DNA of 37,543 bases from CAZGSG01 sp964528095 (lineage in GTDB: Bacteria; Bacteroidota; Bacteroidia; Chitinophagales; Chitinophagaceae): contig CAZGSG010000015.1 of the NCBI GenBank assembly GCA_964528095.1, positions 1 to 37,543 on the forward strand. Direction: 5' to 3'. Of the stretch, positions 24,611 through 32,471 are shown in pieces; the first letter of the stretch is position 1, and the number at the start of each line of letters is the position of its first letter. The position numbers and the translations under genes are program-made. Below the pieces are notes generated by a model. That model searched no databases, had not been told where the DNA came from, and worked only from the letters and a program-made list of their open reading frames with translations.

Positions 24611-26269
24611 ATGTATTCTACAGAAACAACAAAAAACCTGCAAAAGTCGACTACAGCACTTTTAAAAAAAGCAGAGAAGGGAATAGATAAGGCGGAAACT
24701 GAACCCTTAAGAAACGTCCTTCGTTTTCACGAATACCGGTATTATGTAATGAATGATCCGCTGATCGCGGATTATGAATACGACCAGCTTTTCAAAGCCC
24801 TGGAAAAAATAGAGGCCGCAGATCCGGTACTTATTACCCCTGACTCACCTACACAAAGGGTTGCCAAGGGCCTGACAAAAGATTTCCCCACGATACAGCA
24901 CCTGGTGCCGATGTTGTCATTGGACAATTCCTACAATGCAGAGGACCTGGTAGATTTTGACCGTAAAGCAAGAGAACTGACGGGGTTAACAGAAATAGAA
25001 TATTGTGTGGAACCCAAATTTGACGGCGGTAGCATTTCACTTATTTATGAAAATGATTTACTCGTACGGGGCGCCACAAGAGGCAATGGTACCGAAGGGG
25101 ATGAGATCACGAATAATATAAAACAGATATTATCCATACCCCTATCCGCAAAGCTTTCAGATTTTGGCCTGGAATTGCTGGAAATAAGAGGCGAAGTAAT
25201 GATCAATAAAAATAATTTCGCTAAATACAATGAACAGCTCGTGGAGCAGGGATTGCCACCACTTGCCAACCCACGTAATGCGGCTTCCGGCACATTACGC
25301 ATCAAGGATTCTGCCGAGGCAAGAAAAAGAAAACTGGAAGCATTTGTATATAATGTCAGCTATTATACGGTGCTGAAAGGAAAAAAAGCTCCAAAAGAGC
25401 TGCATACACATGCTGGCTCATTGGAAATGCTCTGGGAACTTGGATTCAGAAGTCCCAAAAAAGAAATGAAAGTCTTCAGGGGTATTGATAAAGTAATACA
25501 ATACTGTAGCGAGTTTGAGTTGAAACGCGATGACCTGCCTTATGAAATAGATGGCATGGTGATCAAAGTAAACGAATTGGAGTTGCAGGATAAAATGGGA
25601 ATGACCACCCATCATCCACGATGGGCTATCGCATACAAATTCAAAGCAAGGCAGGGTACCAGTAAGTTGCTGAATGTAGAATTCCAGGTTGGAAGAACCG
25701 GTTCAGTCACACCGGTAGCAAAGATCCAACCTGTGCCGATTGGAGGTGTAACCGTTGGGTCGATCTCATTATTCAATGAAGATGTGATCAGGGAAAAAGA
25801 CCTGATGATCGGTGACACGGTATTGGTAGAGAGAGCCGGTGATGTGATCCCCTATATAGTGAAGTCGATGGCAGAGTTGAGAACAGGCAAAGAAACAAAG
25901 ATCCATTTTCCAAAAAACTGTCCTGTCTGTAATAGTAAATTATTCAAGGAAGAAGGCGAAGCGGTTTGGCGTTGTGTGAATATAGAATGTCCAGCTCAGG
26001 TGGTAGAACGCATCATTCACTTTGTAAGCAAGGATGCGATGGATATCCGTGGGTTTGGAGATGCCAATGTCCGTAAGTTTTATGAGGCGGGATTGCTGAA
26101 GGATGTTCCGGGCATTTATACCCTCGATTTTGAAGCAATTGGTAAATGGGAGGGCTTTGGTAAAAAATCAATCGACAATCTTCAGCTGGCCATAAATAAC
26201 TCGAAGAACCAACCACTTCACCGATTGATATTCGGATTAGGTATCCGGTTCGTGGGGGAAACAACAGCA

Positions 26270-26272
26270 TAG
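26270..26272 (+). other. In-frame amber codon in ligA
   Basis: TAG sits between the codons for GETTA and TLAHSV, and both sides read as conserved LigA sequence. A single substitution from AAG (Lys) or CAG (Gln) would produce it. No length change or frameshift is involved. Confidence 0.9.
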
Positions 26273-26275
26273 ACA

Positions 26276-26707
26276 TTGGCGCATTCTGTAAGTCATTTGC
26301 TGGAGTTAAGGAATTTCTCCGTCGAGCAATTGCAGGGTCTTGAGGATATAGGTCCTAAAGTGGCGGGAAGCGTTCATCATTTTTTTAGTAATAAACAGAA
26401 CATAGAAATGCTGCAGGAGTTGGAAGAACTCGGCCTGCAGTTAAACAACCAAAAGAAAGAACTGGCAAGCGGCGGCAATCTTACCGGTCTTACCTTTTTA
26501 TTTACAGGTACTTTGCCCACGCTCAAACGAAGCGAAGCAGAAGCAATGGCTGAAGCAAACGGAGGCCAGCTTCTGAGCGGTGTAAGCGCTAAATTAAATT
26601 ACCTGGTGGTAGGCGAAGATGCGGGAAGTAAGCTGGAAAAGGCAAAAAAGATCAATACAGTAAAAATTATTTCAGAAACCGATTTTCTAAAAATGCTAAC
26701 GAAATAG
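26276..26707 (+). CDS. C-terminal LigA fragment (HhH plus BRCT)
   Basis: The part of ligA after the amber codon, about 143 residues if begun at the TTG at 26276. It holds the last helix-hairpin-helix repeats (LEDIGPKVAGSVHHFF) and the BRCT domain. No separate promoter is visible, and it has no ligase active site. If the stop is genuine, this piece would probably not be made on its own; the next in-frame ATG is only at 26407. Best seen as the 3' part of ligA rather than a separate gene. Confidence 0.6.
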   Translation: MAHSVSHLLELRNFSVEQLQGLEDIGPKVAGSVHHFFSNKQNIEMLQELEELGLQLNNQKKELASGGNLTGLTFLFTGTLPTLKRSEAEAMAEANGGQLLSGVSAKLNYLVVGEDAGSKLEKAKKINTVKIISETDFLKMLTK

Positions 26708-26790
26708 TGCTGGCCTTTGTTCGTTTTTGAAACTCGCTGATAAAAGCGGTCACTATTAAACCGGATTCAAGAATCTAAAATGACAATTTA

Positions 26791-27462
26791 ATGCTACAAA
26801 CCTCAACCATAAAGTTTCTGAATGCGCTTAAGAAAAATAACAATAAACCCTGGTTTGATGCAAACCGTACAACCTATGAGTCGGCTAAGATTGATTTCGC
26901 AGGATTTATTCAACGGGTGATCGATACACATGGGAAAAAAGATCCCTCGATCAATCACCTGGTAGCAAAGGATTGTATGTTCCGGATCAACCGGGATATC
27001 CGGTTTGCAAAAGATAAATCTCCTTATAAATCCAATTTTGGCGCAAGCATCAATAAAGGCGGCAAACAGTCCATCTCCAGTGCCGGGTATTATTTTCACC
27101 TGCAACCAGGCCAGTCATTTACCGGAGGCGGAATCTGGATGCCCCAACCGGAAGACCTGCGAAAAGTAAGGCAGGAGATCGACTATAACTTTGCCGAATT
27201 TAAAAAGATCATCGGTTCCAGGAAATTTAAAACAGTATACGGCGATCTTGATCATAGCGCTGAATATAAACTAAGCAGGATACCGAAAGGATACGAGGCA
27301 GACAATGCAGCTGCGGAATACCTGAAACTAAAAAGCTATATCGCTACACTTTATATAAAGGATGCAGACCTTACCTCAAAAGACCTGGTGAAAAAAACCG
27401 TCAACGCATTTGAAACGCTTCAACCCCTCGTCGAGTTTCTTAACCATAGTATGAACGATTAG
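26791..27462 (+). CDS. DUF2461 family protein
   Basis: A 223-residue cytosolic protein of the DUF2461 (TIGR02453) family, recognised from NNNKPWFDANRTTYESAKIDF at the N-terminus, CMFRINRDIRFAKDKSPYKSNFGASI (about 62-87), YYFHLQPGQSFTGGGIWMPQPEDLRKVRQEID (about 99-130) and GYEADNAAAEYLKLKSY near 170. Function is not established for this widespread family. It follows ligA by 83 bases on the same strand and may be co-transcribed; a terminator lies 47 bases after its stop. Start chosen at the ATG at 26791, since residue 1 immediately precedes the family motif. The stop codon is TAG. Confidence 0.92.
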   Translation: MLQTSTIKFLNALKKNNNKPWFDANRTTYESAKIDFAGFIQRVIDTHGKKDPSINHLVAKDCMFRINRDIRFAKDKSPYKSNFGASINKGGKQSISSAGYYFHLQPGQSFTGGGIWMPQPEDLRKVRQEIDYNFAEFKKIIGSRKFKTVYGDLDHSAEYKLSRIPKGYEADNAAAEYLKLKSYIATLYIKDADLTSKDLVKKTVNAFETLQPLVEFLNHSMND

Positions 27463-27509
27463 AAATCGGGGTAACAGGCCGAAAGGGCTATTCCTGCCTA
27501 TATTTAAAG

Positions 27510-27533
27510 ATGAGCTTCCGGGCTCATTTTTTT
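27510..27533 (+). terminator. Intrinsic terminator after DUF2461 gene
   Basis: ATGAGC (27510-27515) pairs with GCTCAT (27522-27527) around a 6-base loop, followed by a run of seven T. A short but typical intrinsic terminator in the 214-base gap before the YceI gene. Confidence 0.72.
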
Positions 27534-27636
27534 ATTTAAATGAACTTCCTTTCAACCCCGTTGTTTGGATAACTGCCTGCTGTATAAGACTGGAAGATAA
27601 CAAAACCAGCTTTAACAATATTTATTTTGAATATTC

Positions 27637-27650
27637 AATGTTTAAACATT
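27637..27650. promoter_or_regulatory. Palindromic operator candidate before yceI-like gene
   Basis: The perfect 14-base palindrome AATGTTTAAACATT ends 26 bases before the ATG. A one-mismatch -7 box (TTATTTTG, about 27622-27629) lies just upstream, so the palindrome would cover the transcription start. Such AT-rich palindromes suit MarR-type repressors, but no regulator gene is adjacent. Confidence 0.5.
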
Positions 27651-27676
27651 AATTTTACATTCTAAATTAAAAAAAC

Positions 27677-28207
27677 ATGGCAACCTGGACAATTGATACC
27701 GCACACTCCGAGATAGGGTTTAAGGTAAAACACCTTGTAGTTTCGACTGCAAGTGGCAAATTCACTGCCTTTGAAGGCAAAATAGAAGGAGATCCTGAAG
27801 ATCTTACCAAATCAAAAATTTCATTCTCTGCCGATATTGATAGCATTCATACCGGCAATGAACAAAGAGACGGGCATTTGAAATCGGCGGATTTCTTTGA
27901 TGCCGCTAATCATCCTAAATTAACTTTTACGTCTACTTCCGTCGAAAAGATCGGAGATGTAGATTACAAAGTGACTGGTGAACTTACATTGAAAGGTGTG
28001 ACAAAACCAATTACAATAACCGCTGAGTTTGGGGGAATTGAAAAAAGCCTTTACGGCCAGACAGTAGCAGGTTTTGAAGTAACTGCAAAAATAAACCGCC
28101 AGGATTATGGTCTTACCTGGAGCGCTGTAACTGAAGCAGGCGGACTCGTTGTTGCAAATGATGTGAAGCTGATAGCTAATATTGAATTTATTAAGTCAGA
28201 AGCTTAA
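27677..28207 (+). CDS. YceI family lipid-binding-like protein
   Basis: A 176-residue YceI-type protein, an extended lipocalin-like beta barrel that binds isoprenoid or other lipid-like molecules. Visible features: TWTIDTAHSEIGFKVKHLVVSTASGKFTAFEGKIEGDPEDL at the N-terminus, RDGHLKSADFFDAANHPKLTFTSTSVEKIG in the middle, and the C-terminal FEVTAKINRQDYGLTWSAVTEAGGLVVANDVKLIANIEFIK. It lacks a signal peptide (MATWTIDTAHS), so it is probably cytosolic, unlike E. coli YceI. It sits alone with its own palindrome-bearing promoter region and a terminator shared with asd. Its physiological ligand is unknown; paralogues in Bacteroidota often accompany MarR-type regulators and stress genes. Confidence 0.94.
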   Translation: MATWTIDTAHSEIGFKVKHLVVSTASGKFTAFEGKIEGDPEDLTKSKISFSADIDSIHTGNEQRDGHLKSADFFDAANHPKLTFTSTSVEKIGDVDYKVTGELTLKGVTKPITITAEFGGIEKSLYGQTVAGFEVTAKINRQDYGLTWSAVTEAGGLVVANDVKLIANIEFIKSEA

Positions 28208-28260
28208 GGCTCGGAGTTTATTAGCTGAGAGTTATTTTCACTTTAGCAGATAGTTATTAA

Positions 28261-28297
28261 AGCCCCGGATACATAAATTTTTTATGCACCCGGGGCT
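28261..28297. terminator. Bidirectional terminator between yceI-like gene and asd
   Basis: AGCCCCGG (28261-28268) pairs with CCGGGGCT (28290-28297). After a 3/3 internal loop, CATAAA pairs with TTTATG. It is placed between two convergent genes; its flanking T-tracts are weak. Confidence 0.65.
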
Positions 28298-28303
28298 AAT
28301 TAT

Positions 28304-29296
28304 TTACTTTAATAAATTTTTACTCACCAGATACTCTGCTATTTGTACCGCATTGGTAGCTGCACCTTTTCGCAGGTTATCAGAAACGATCCAAAGATTT
28401 AATGTGTTTGCCTGTGATTCATCCCTTCTCAGCCTGCCAACAAATACTTCATCTTTTTCATGGGCATCCATTGGCATCGGGTATTGAGCATTGGCGATAT
28501 CATCTACCACAATAACTCCTGGCGCTGCCGCTAAAATATTCTTTATGTCAGCGAGTTCAAAATCGTTCGCAAATTCAACATTAGCGCTTTCGCTATGTCC
28601 GCCCATTACGGGTATCCGAACGGTGGTGGCAGTTACACGAATGCTGTTGTCGCGCATTATCTTGGTGGTTTCCTTTACCATCTTCATTTCTTCTTTCGTG
28701 TATCCATTCTCCTGGAATACATCTATCTGGGGAATGACATTCAGATCGATCGGGTATTTATATGCCATTTCTCCGTTTATTCCCTTACGCTCGTTCATCA
28801 GTTGGGTTACCGCTTTTACGCCGGTGCCCGTAACACTCTGGTAAGTGCTTACTACAATTCTTTTGATCCCGTATTTTAAATGTAGGGGGTTCAATGCTAC
28901 AACCATTTGAATGGTAGAACAATTGGGATTGGCAATGATCTTGTCGTTTACAGTCAGTATATCCGCATTGATCTCAGGTACCACTAATGGTTTATCAGGA
29001 TCCATTCTCCAGGCAGAAGAATTGTCAATAACAGTAATACCTGCTTCGGCAAATTTAGGCGCCCACTCAAGCGATGTGCTACCACCTGCGGAAAACAATG
29101 CCACAGCTGGCTTTGCTGCAATAGCATCCGTCATGCTTACTACCTTGTACTTTTTCCCCTTGAATTCAATTTCCTTACCAATTGATCTTTCAGAAGCGAC
29201 AGGTAATAATTCCGTAACCGGAAAATTTCTTTCCGCTAATACTTGTAACATTTTGGTACCAACTAATCCGGTAGCACCAACTACTGCAACTTTCAT
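28304..29296 (-). CDS. asd: Aspartate-semialdehyde dehydrogenase
   Basis: Converts 4-phospho-aspartate to aspartate semialdehyde with NADPH, the branch point to lysine, methionine, threonine, isoleucine and diaminopimelate. 330 residues, normal length. The N-terminal Rossmann motif is VAVVGATGLVGTKML. The catalytic cysteine is C126 in ANPNCSTIQM. Other family blocks are FSAGGSTS, DNSSAWRMD, VVPEIN, VSTYQSVTGTG, and RIPVMGGHSESANVEF with the active-site histidine. It is transcribed alone and has an unusually long and structured upstream region (29297-29540) with a terminator and a short reading frame, which suggests leader control. Start chosen at the ATG ending at 29296 (MKVAVVGATG). Confidence 0.97.
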   Translation of the reverse strand: MKVAVVGATGLVGTKMLQVLAERNFPVTELLPVASERSIGKEIEFKGKKYKVVSMTDAIAAKPAVALFSAGGSTSLEWAPKFAEAGITVIDNSSAWRMDPDKPLVVPEINADILTVNDKIIANPNCSTIQMVVALNPLHLKYGIKRIVVSTYQSVTGTGVKAVTQLMNERKGINGEMAYKYPIDLNVIPQIDVFQENGYTKEEMKMVKETTKIMRDNSIRVTATTVRIPVMGGHSESANVEFANDFELADIKNILAAAPGVIVVDDIANAQYPMPMDAHEKDEVFVGRLRRDESQANTLNLWIVSDNLRKGAATNAVQIAEYLVSKNLLK

Positions 29297-29312
29297 GTTT
29301 TGTTCCCCCCAA

Positions 29313-29328
29313 CTTCTCGTACGAGAAG
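29313..29328. other. Perfect 16-base palindrome in the asd 5' region
   Basis: CTTCTCGTACGAGAAG, 17-32 bases upstream of the asd start codon. In RNA it gives a 6-bp stem with a GTAC loop, close to the ribosome entry region. It could be an operator or a translational control hairpin. Confidence 0.5.
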
Positions 29329-29341
29329 GTTTGATTGATTA

Positions 29342-29371
29342 AAAATTTAGTTTAAGAACGATAGATAACAA
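29342..29371 (-). promoter_or_regulatory. Possible downstream asd promoter
   Basis: On the minus strand, TTG (29371-29369), 19 bases, then TAAATTTT (29349-29342), one mismatch from TAnnTTTG. It lies after the leader terminator. If real, asd has its own promoter and the upstream unit would be an independent small RNA. Confidence 0.35.
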
Positions 29372-29375
29372 TGCT

Positions 29376-29409
29376 AAAAAAAGCAGGCCTTCCGTTTGGA
29401 AGGCCTGCT
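29376..29409 (-). terminator. Strong intrinsic terminator upstream of asd
   Basis: A perfect 12-bp stem: AGCAGGCCTTCC (29382-29393), loop GTTT, GGAAGGCCTGCT (29398-29409). On the minus strand it is followed by six to seven T. It faces asd and lies about 80 bases before its ATG, so it stops a transcript that starts further upstream on the same strand. Confidence 0.85.
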
Positions 29410-29426
29410 ACAATTTTATGTTATTA

Positions 29427-29482
29427 CATACATAATGGTGCAAAACCTCCCGTCAGGAGAGCTTCTTAATGCACTTTGTATG
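29427..29482 (-). ncRNA. Structured leader or small RNA upstream of asd
   Basis: Nested pairings between the predicted start at about 29500 and the terminator: TGTATG (29477-29482) with CATACA (29427-29432), TGCAC (29470-29474) with GTGCA (29438-29442), and CTCC (29447-29450) with GGAG (29456-29459). The predicted transcript from about 29500 to 29376 is about 125 bases. It could be a cis leader of asd or a free RNA. Confidence 0.5.
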
Positions 29483-29497
29483 TTTCATTATTATCAT
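29453..29497 (-). CDS. Candidate leader peptide upstream of asd
   Basis: A 14-codon frame, MIIMKHTKCIKKLS then TGA, beginning within about 3-5 bases of the predicted transcription start. Ten of its 14 residues are Ile, Met, Lys or Thr, the amino acids made downstream of Asd. The codons are AT-rich, which favours Ile and Lys by chance, so this is only a candidate. A second ATG lies at its codon 4 (29488). Confidence 0.35.
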   Translation of the reverse strand: MIIMKHTKCIKKLS

Positions 29498-29505
29498 GTC
29501 GAGCA

Positions 29506-29537
29506 CAAAAATAGGTGGTGGCGTTATTTACACCAAA
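29506..29537 (-). promoter_or_regulatory. Consensus promoter of the asd leader
   Basis: On the minus strand, TTTG (29537-29534), 20 bases, then TATTTTTG (29513-29506): exact matches to both Bacteroidota promoter elements. Transcription should start near 29500 and run toward asd. Confidence 0.72.
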
Positions 29538-29689
29538 TAATTTGGTTATTTTCTCCTTTTGGGTTCAATCACTCCCGGTAATTTACATGGTCAGCCTCCT
29601 GGTTCGCAATTCATAGTCTTCTGCCTGAAACACGATCCGATTACGAATCATGAACGATGGAGCCTTATAAACCTATTAAAAACTGAACC

Positions 29690-31399
29690 ATGTATTACAT
29701 TCTTTTTTTATTGCTAACGTTTGTATTGAATAGCCGATCACAGGCACAAAACCGGTATGATATTGTTATTTGCGAAATAATGGCCGATCCTTCTCCGCCA
29801 CGGGCCCTTCCCGAATATGAATGGATCGAACTAAAGAACACCTCATCAACCACATTGGATCTAAGAGGCTGGCGTATCACTGACGCTACTGGCCAGTCAG
29901 GCCCCATGCCAGCTCATTCGTTAGCGCCCGATAGTTTTGTAATTGTCTGTGCTGCCGCTGCGCTGAACGCGTTATCAGGTTTTGGAACAACAATCGCTGT
30001 CACCAGTTTTCCTTCTTTGGCAAATGACGGAGAACTGTTGTCATTAAAATCGCCAGATGGCAGGGTTATTCATTCACTTTATTACTCCTCTGGATGGTAT
30101 CAGAATGAATTAAAAAAAGAAGGTGGCTGGAGCCTGGAGATGATCGACACAAAAAATCCCTGCGCGGGAAGTTCCAACTGGAAAGCCAGTATCGCTATTG
30201 TTGGCGGCACTCCGGGCAGGATCAATTCTATAAATGGGGTCAACAACGACTCAGACCCTCCCCGCCTGTTAAGATCTTTTGCAAAAGATAGCGTCACTAT
30301 CATCCTGGTTTTTAATGAACCATTGGACAGCTTAAGCGGTGCTACGCTTTCTGCCTATGCAATAGATGGAGGGCTCAACTTCACTGGTGCAATGACGCTT
30401 GCTCCCATTTTTAACGAGGTGCGATTAACAACAGATCTGCCGCTTCAGGAGAATAGGCTGCATACGATCACTGCAAGTAATGTGGCCGATTGTAAAGGCA
30501 ATACATTAATCGGTACCGCTAAGATAAGGGCAGGTCGGGCTGTTGCGGCAGTTGACGGAGATGTGATCATCAATGAAATCCTTTTCAATCCCAGGCCAAC
30601 CGCTTATGATTATATAGAGGTTTTCAACAAAAGCAATAAGATACTGGATCTGTCCGCACTATATCTTGCCAATCGCAACAACAGTAATGCAGTAAGTTCT
30701 ATTACCAGCTTTCACAGCAGTCCTTACTATTTCTTTCCCGGAGATTATATCGTACTGACAATAGATGACGCTAATTTAGGATTACATTACCTGGTAAAAG
30801 ATGGGAGAGCTGTGCTTACCAGTCCATCTCTTCCTTCTTTCCCGGATGATAAAGGAACTGTGCTATTGCTAAATATCCAGGGTGAAATACTGGATGAGGT
30901 CGCTTACTCCGCCAAATGGCATTTTAAACTGATAGATAATCCCGAAGGGATTGCGCTGGAAAAAATTGATCCGTCAAAAAAATCACAAGATCCGGGAAAC
31001 TGGCATTCTGCCGCCTCTACTGCCGGGTTCGGCACACCCGGTTATAAAAACTCTCAGTATATCGATCGGCAGGGTATAGCTACCAGGATCGAAATAGTAC
31101 CCCGCATTTTTTCTCCCGACAATGACGGGTACCAGGACAGGGCAATGATTCAATATGGCATTGATGAACCTGGTTATATGGCCAATATCCTCATCTTTGA
31201 TGCAGCTGGACGTATAGTTAGAAATCTTGTAAAAAATGAATTACTCAGTACAACAGGATACTGGAACTGGGATGGGTTGAACGACAAAGGCCAGAAATTA
31301 CCTATTGGCACATATATCATCTTTACCCAGTTATTTAATCTGCAGGGAAAGAAGGAAGAGTTTAAAAAGGTGGTTGTATTAGCCGGTAAACTAAACTAA
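29690..31399 (+). CDS. Exported lamin-tail-domain protein
   Basis: A 569-residue exported protein with signal peptide MYYILFLLLTFVLNSRSQAQ. Two lamin-tail domains are visible: residues about 25-170 (DIVICEIMADPSPPRALPEYEWIELKNTSSTTLDLRGWRITD) and about 290-450 (DVIINEILFNPRPTAYDYIEVFNKSNKILDLSALYLAN). Between them (about 190-285) is an Ig-like domain (IILVFNEPLDSLSGATLSAYAIDGG). The C-terminus (about 475-569) is a FlgD-like Ig fold: IFSPDNDGYQD…ILIFDAAGRIVRNL…YWNWDGLNDKGQKLPIGTYI. Proteins of this kind in Bacteroidota are extracellular, sometimes linked to gliding motility or cell-surface adhesion. No typical T9SS type A domain is seen, though the FlgD-like end may act as one. Probably monocistronic. 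Function unknown. Confidence 0.88.
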   Translation: MYYILFLLLTFVLNSRSQAQNRYDIVICEIMADPSPPRALPEYEWIELKNTSSTTLDLRGWRITDATGQSGPMPAHSLAPDSFVIVCAAAALNALSGFGTTIAVTSFPSLANDGELLSLKSPDGRVIHSLYYSSGWYQNELKKEGGWSLEMIDTKNPCAGSSNWKASIAIVGGTPGRINSINGVNNDSDPPRLLRSFAKDSVTIILVFNEPLDSLSGATLSAYAIDGGLNFTGAMTLAPIFNEVRLTTDLPLQENRLHTITASNVADCKGNTLIGTAKIRAGRAVAAVDGDVIINEILFNPRPTAYDYIEVFNKSNKILDLSALYLANRNNSNAVSSITSFHSSPYYFFPGDYIVLTIDDANLGLHYLVKDGRAVLTSPSLPSFPDDKGTVLLLNIQGEILDEVAYSAKWHFKLIDNPEGIALEKIDPSKKSQDPGNWHSAASTAGFGTPGYKNSQYIDRQGIATRIEIVPRIFSPDNDGYQDRAMIQYGIDEPGYMANILIFDAAGRIVRNLVKNELLSTTGYWNWDGLNDKGQKLPIGTYIIFTQLFNLQGKKEEFKKVVVLAGKLN

Positions 31400-31481
31400 T
31401 AATATACCAGGACATTTTTATAAGCATTCCTGCATCCGCATTTTCACTTTTTATTTACAGGATTGTCTGTACATTTCCTTA

Positions 31482-32447
31482 ATGAAACACCGTCAACCAG
31501 CACTGCTTACTCATCCGGTTTTCCTGGCCTGTCTTTTTGGGCTGATAGTAAATGATCTGTATCTCAAGTACGCATATCATAACTGGTTTACTGGTAAGCT
31601 CTCAGATTTTGCCGGATTATTTGTGTTCACCGTTTTCTTGCAGGTGTTCTTTTGGAAAAGGAAAAAAACAGTATCGCTATTTGTAGCTTTATTTTTTATA
31701 TGGTGGAAATCTCCTTTCGCTGATCAAGCGCTTTTTTTTATCAATAATAAATTACAAATACCTGCTCACCGGGTTATCGATTACACTGATTACACAGCGC
31801 TGTCCATACTTCCTTTTACGTTTTGGTTAAAACCATTAAACCGTACTTATGAGTTTGCCCGAAGGGCTTCTTTACCTTTCTTTCAACACATCCCTTCTTT
31901 TACTCGCACTATTGCAACCTGGATCTCAGCCATCGTTTCATTCACTGCATTTACGGCTACCTCCCTTCCCATGCGAAAACTAACTGACGACAACCAGGTT
32001 TCTGTAGAGAAACGTGTTCGCACGAAGAAAACAGAGAAAGAAATAATCAATACGTTTGAAAGAAACGGGTTGTCTCCAAGAGCGGATACGGCATTGTTTG
32101 AAAAAATATGGGATGCTTCATATTATGTAAAAACAAAGAATATCAATGGAGCAGACAGTATGGTACCAGCCAGTTTAATAGGGTCCGGCATATATAAGAA
32201 AGTGGGTTATGGGTCTGCCTATACTATTCCTCTTTTACCCCTGGCAAAAGATACAATTCAAAATGTGCAGCTATTGATCTATGACAGTAGTCCAACTAAA
32301 AATGAAGTACTGATTCATTCATTCCAATATAAAACAGACGGAATTGACAGCATGTATCCGGATCGATACAAGGCGTATATATCCTGGAAAAAATTCAAGC
32401 GGCCGCTCAAAAGAAAATTCAGGAATTTGTTGAATGGAAAAAAGTAA
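31482..32447 (+). CDS. Membrane protein with GKLSDFAGL motif, unknown function
   Basis: A 321-residue protein. The N-terminal 160 residues contain about four transmembrane helices (HPVFLACLFGLIVNDLYL, FAGLFVFTVFLQVFFW, VSLFVALFFIWWK, IATWISAIVSFTAFTA). The motif NDLYLKYAYHNWFTGKLSDFAGLF is, to my recollection, the signature of a widespread uncharacterised family. The C-terminal 160 residues are soluble, with charged clusters (KRVRTKKTEKEI) and a basic end (KRPLKRKFRNLLNGKK). On topology it is probably an inner-membrane protein with a periplasmic C-terminal domain. The start at 31482 is the first ATG and fits the motif. The gene lies 82 bases after the lamin-tail gene and converges with a small membrane gene. 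Confidence 0.8.
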   Translation: MKHRQPALLTHPVFLACLFGLIVNDLYLKYAYHNWFTGKLSDFAGLFVFTVFLQVFFWKRKKTVSLFVALFFIWWKSPFADQALFFINNKLQIPAHRVIDYTDYTALSILPFTFWLKPLNRTYEFARRASLPFFQHIPSFTRTIATWISAIVSFTAFTATSLPMRKLTDDNQVSVEKRVRTKKTEKEIINTFERNGLSPRADTALFEKIWDASYYVKTKNINGADSMVPASLIGSGIYKKVGYGSAYTIPLLPLAKDTIQNVQLLIYDSSPTKNEVLIHSFQYKTDGIDSMYPDRYKAYISWKKFKRPLKRKFRNLLNGKK

Positions 32448-32471
32448 AGAAGAGCAGCGCCATCTTCTTTT

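Larger units (their letters stand above)
24611..26707 (+). pseudogene. ligA: NAD-dependent DNA ligase, interrupted by in-frame TAG
   Basis: LigA seals nicks in replication and repair using NAD+. Read through one stop, the frame encodes 698 residues, the normal full length. Order: Ia domain (YRYYVMNDPLIADYEYDQL), adenylation domain with catalytic K136 in EPKFDGGS, OB fold (VEFQVGRTGSVTPVAKIQPV), Cys4 zinc finger (C437, C440, C455, C460), helix-hairpin-helix region, and BRCT domain (about 625-698, LTGLTFLFTGTLPTLKRSEAEAMAE). A TAG at 26270-26272 splits the helix-hairpin-helix region at GETTA-stop-TLAHSV, with no frame change. TAG is a real stop elsewhere here (DUF2461 gene, SusE/F gene and this gene's own end). 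Because LigA is essential, a sequencing or assembly error is the leading explanation; a recent nonsense mutation with a second ligase elsewhere is the other. The N-terminal fragment alone is 553 residues. Confidence 0.9.

Noticed and set aside
26270..26272. TAG read as a sense codon (recoded genome)
   Set aside because: TAG ends the DUF2461 gene, the SusE/F-like gene and ligA itself, so it is a normal stop in this genome.
29396..29581. 61-residue plus-strand frame upstream of the lamin-tail gene
   Set aside because: It overlaps the asd leader on the opposite strand, has no family resemblance, and begins inside the terminator stem.
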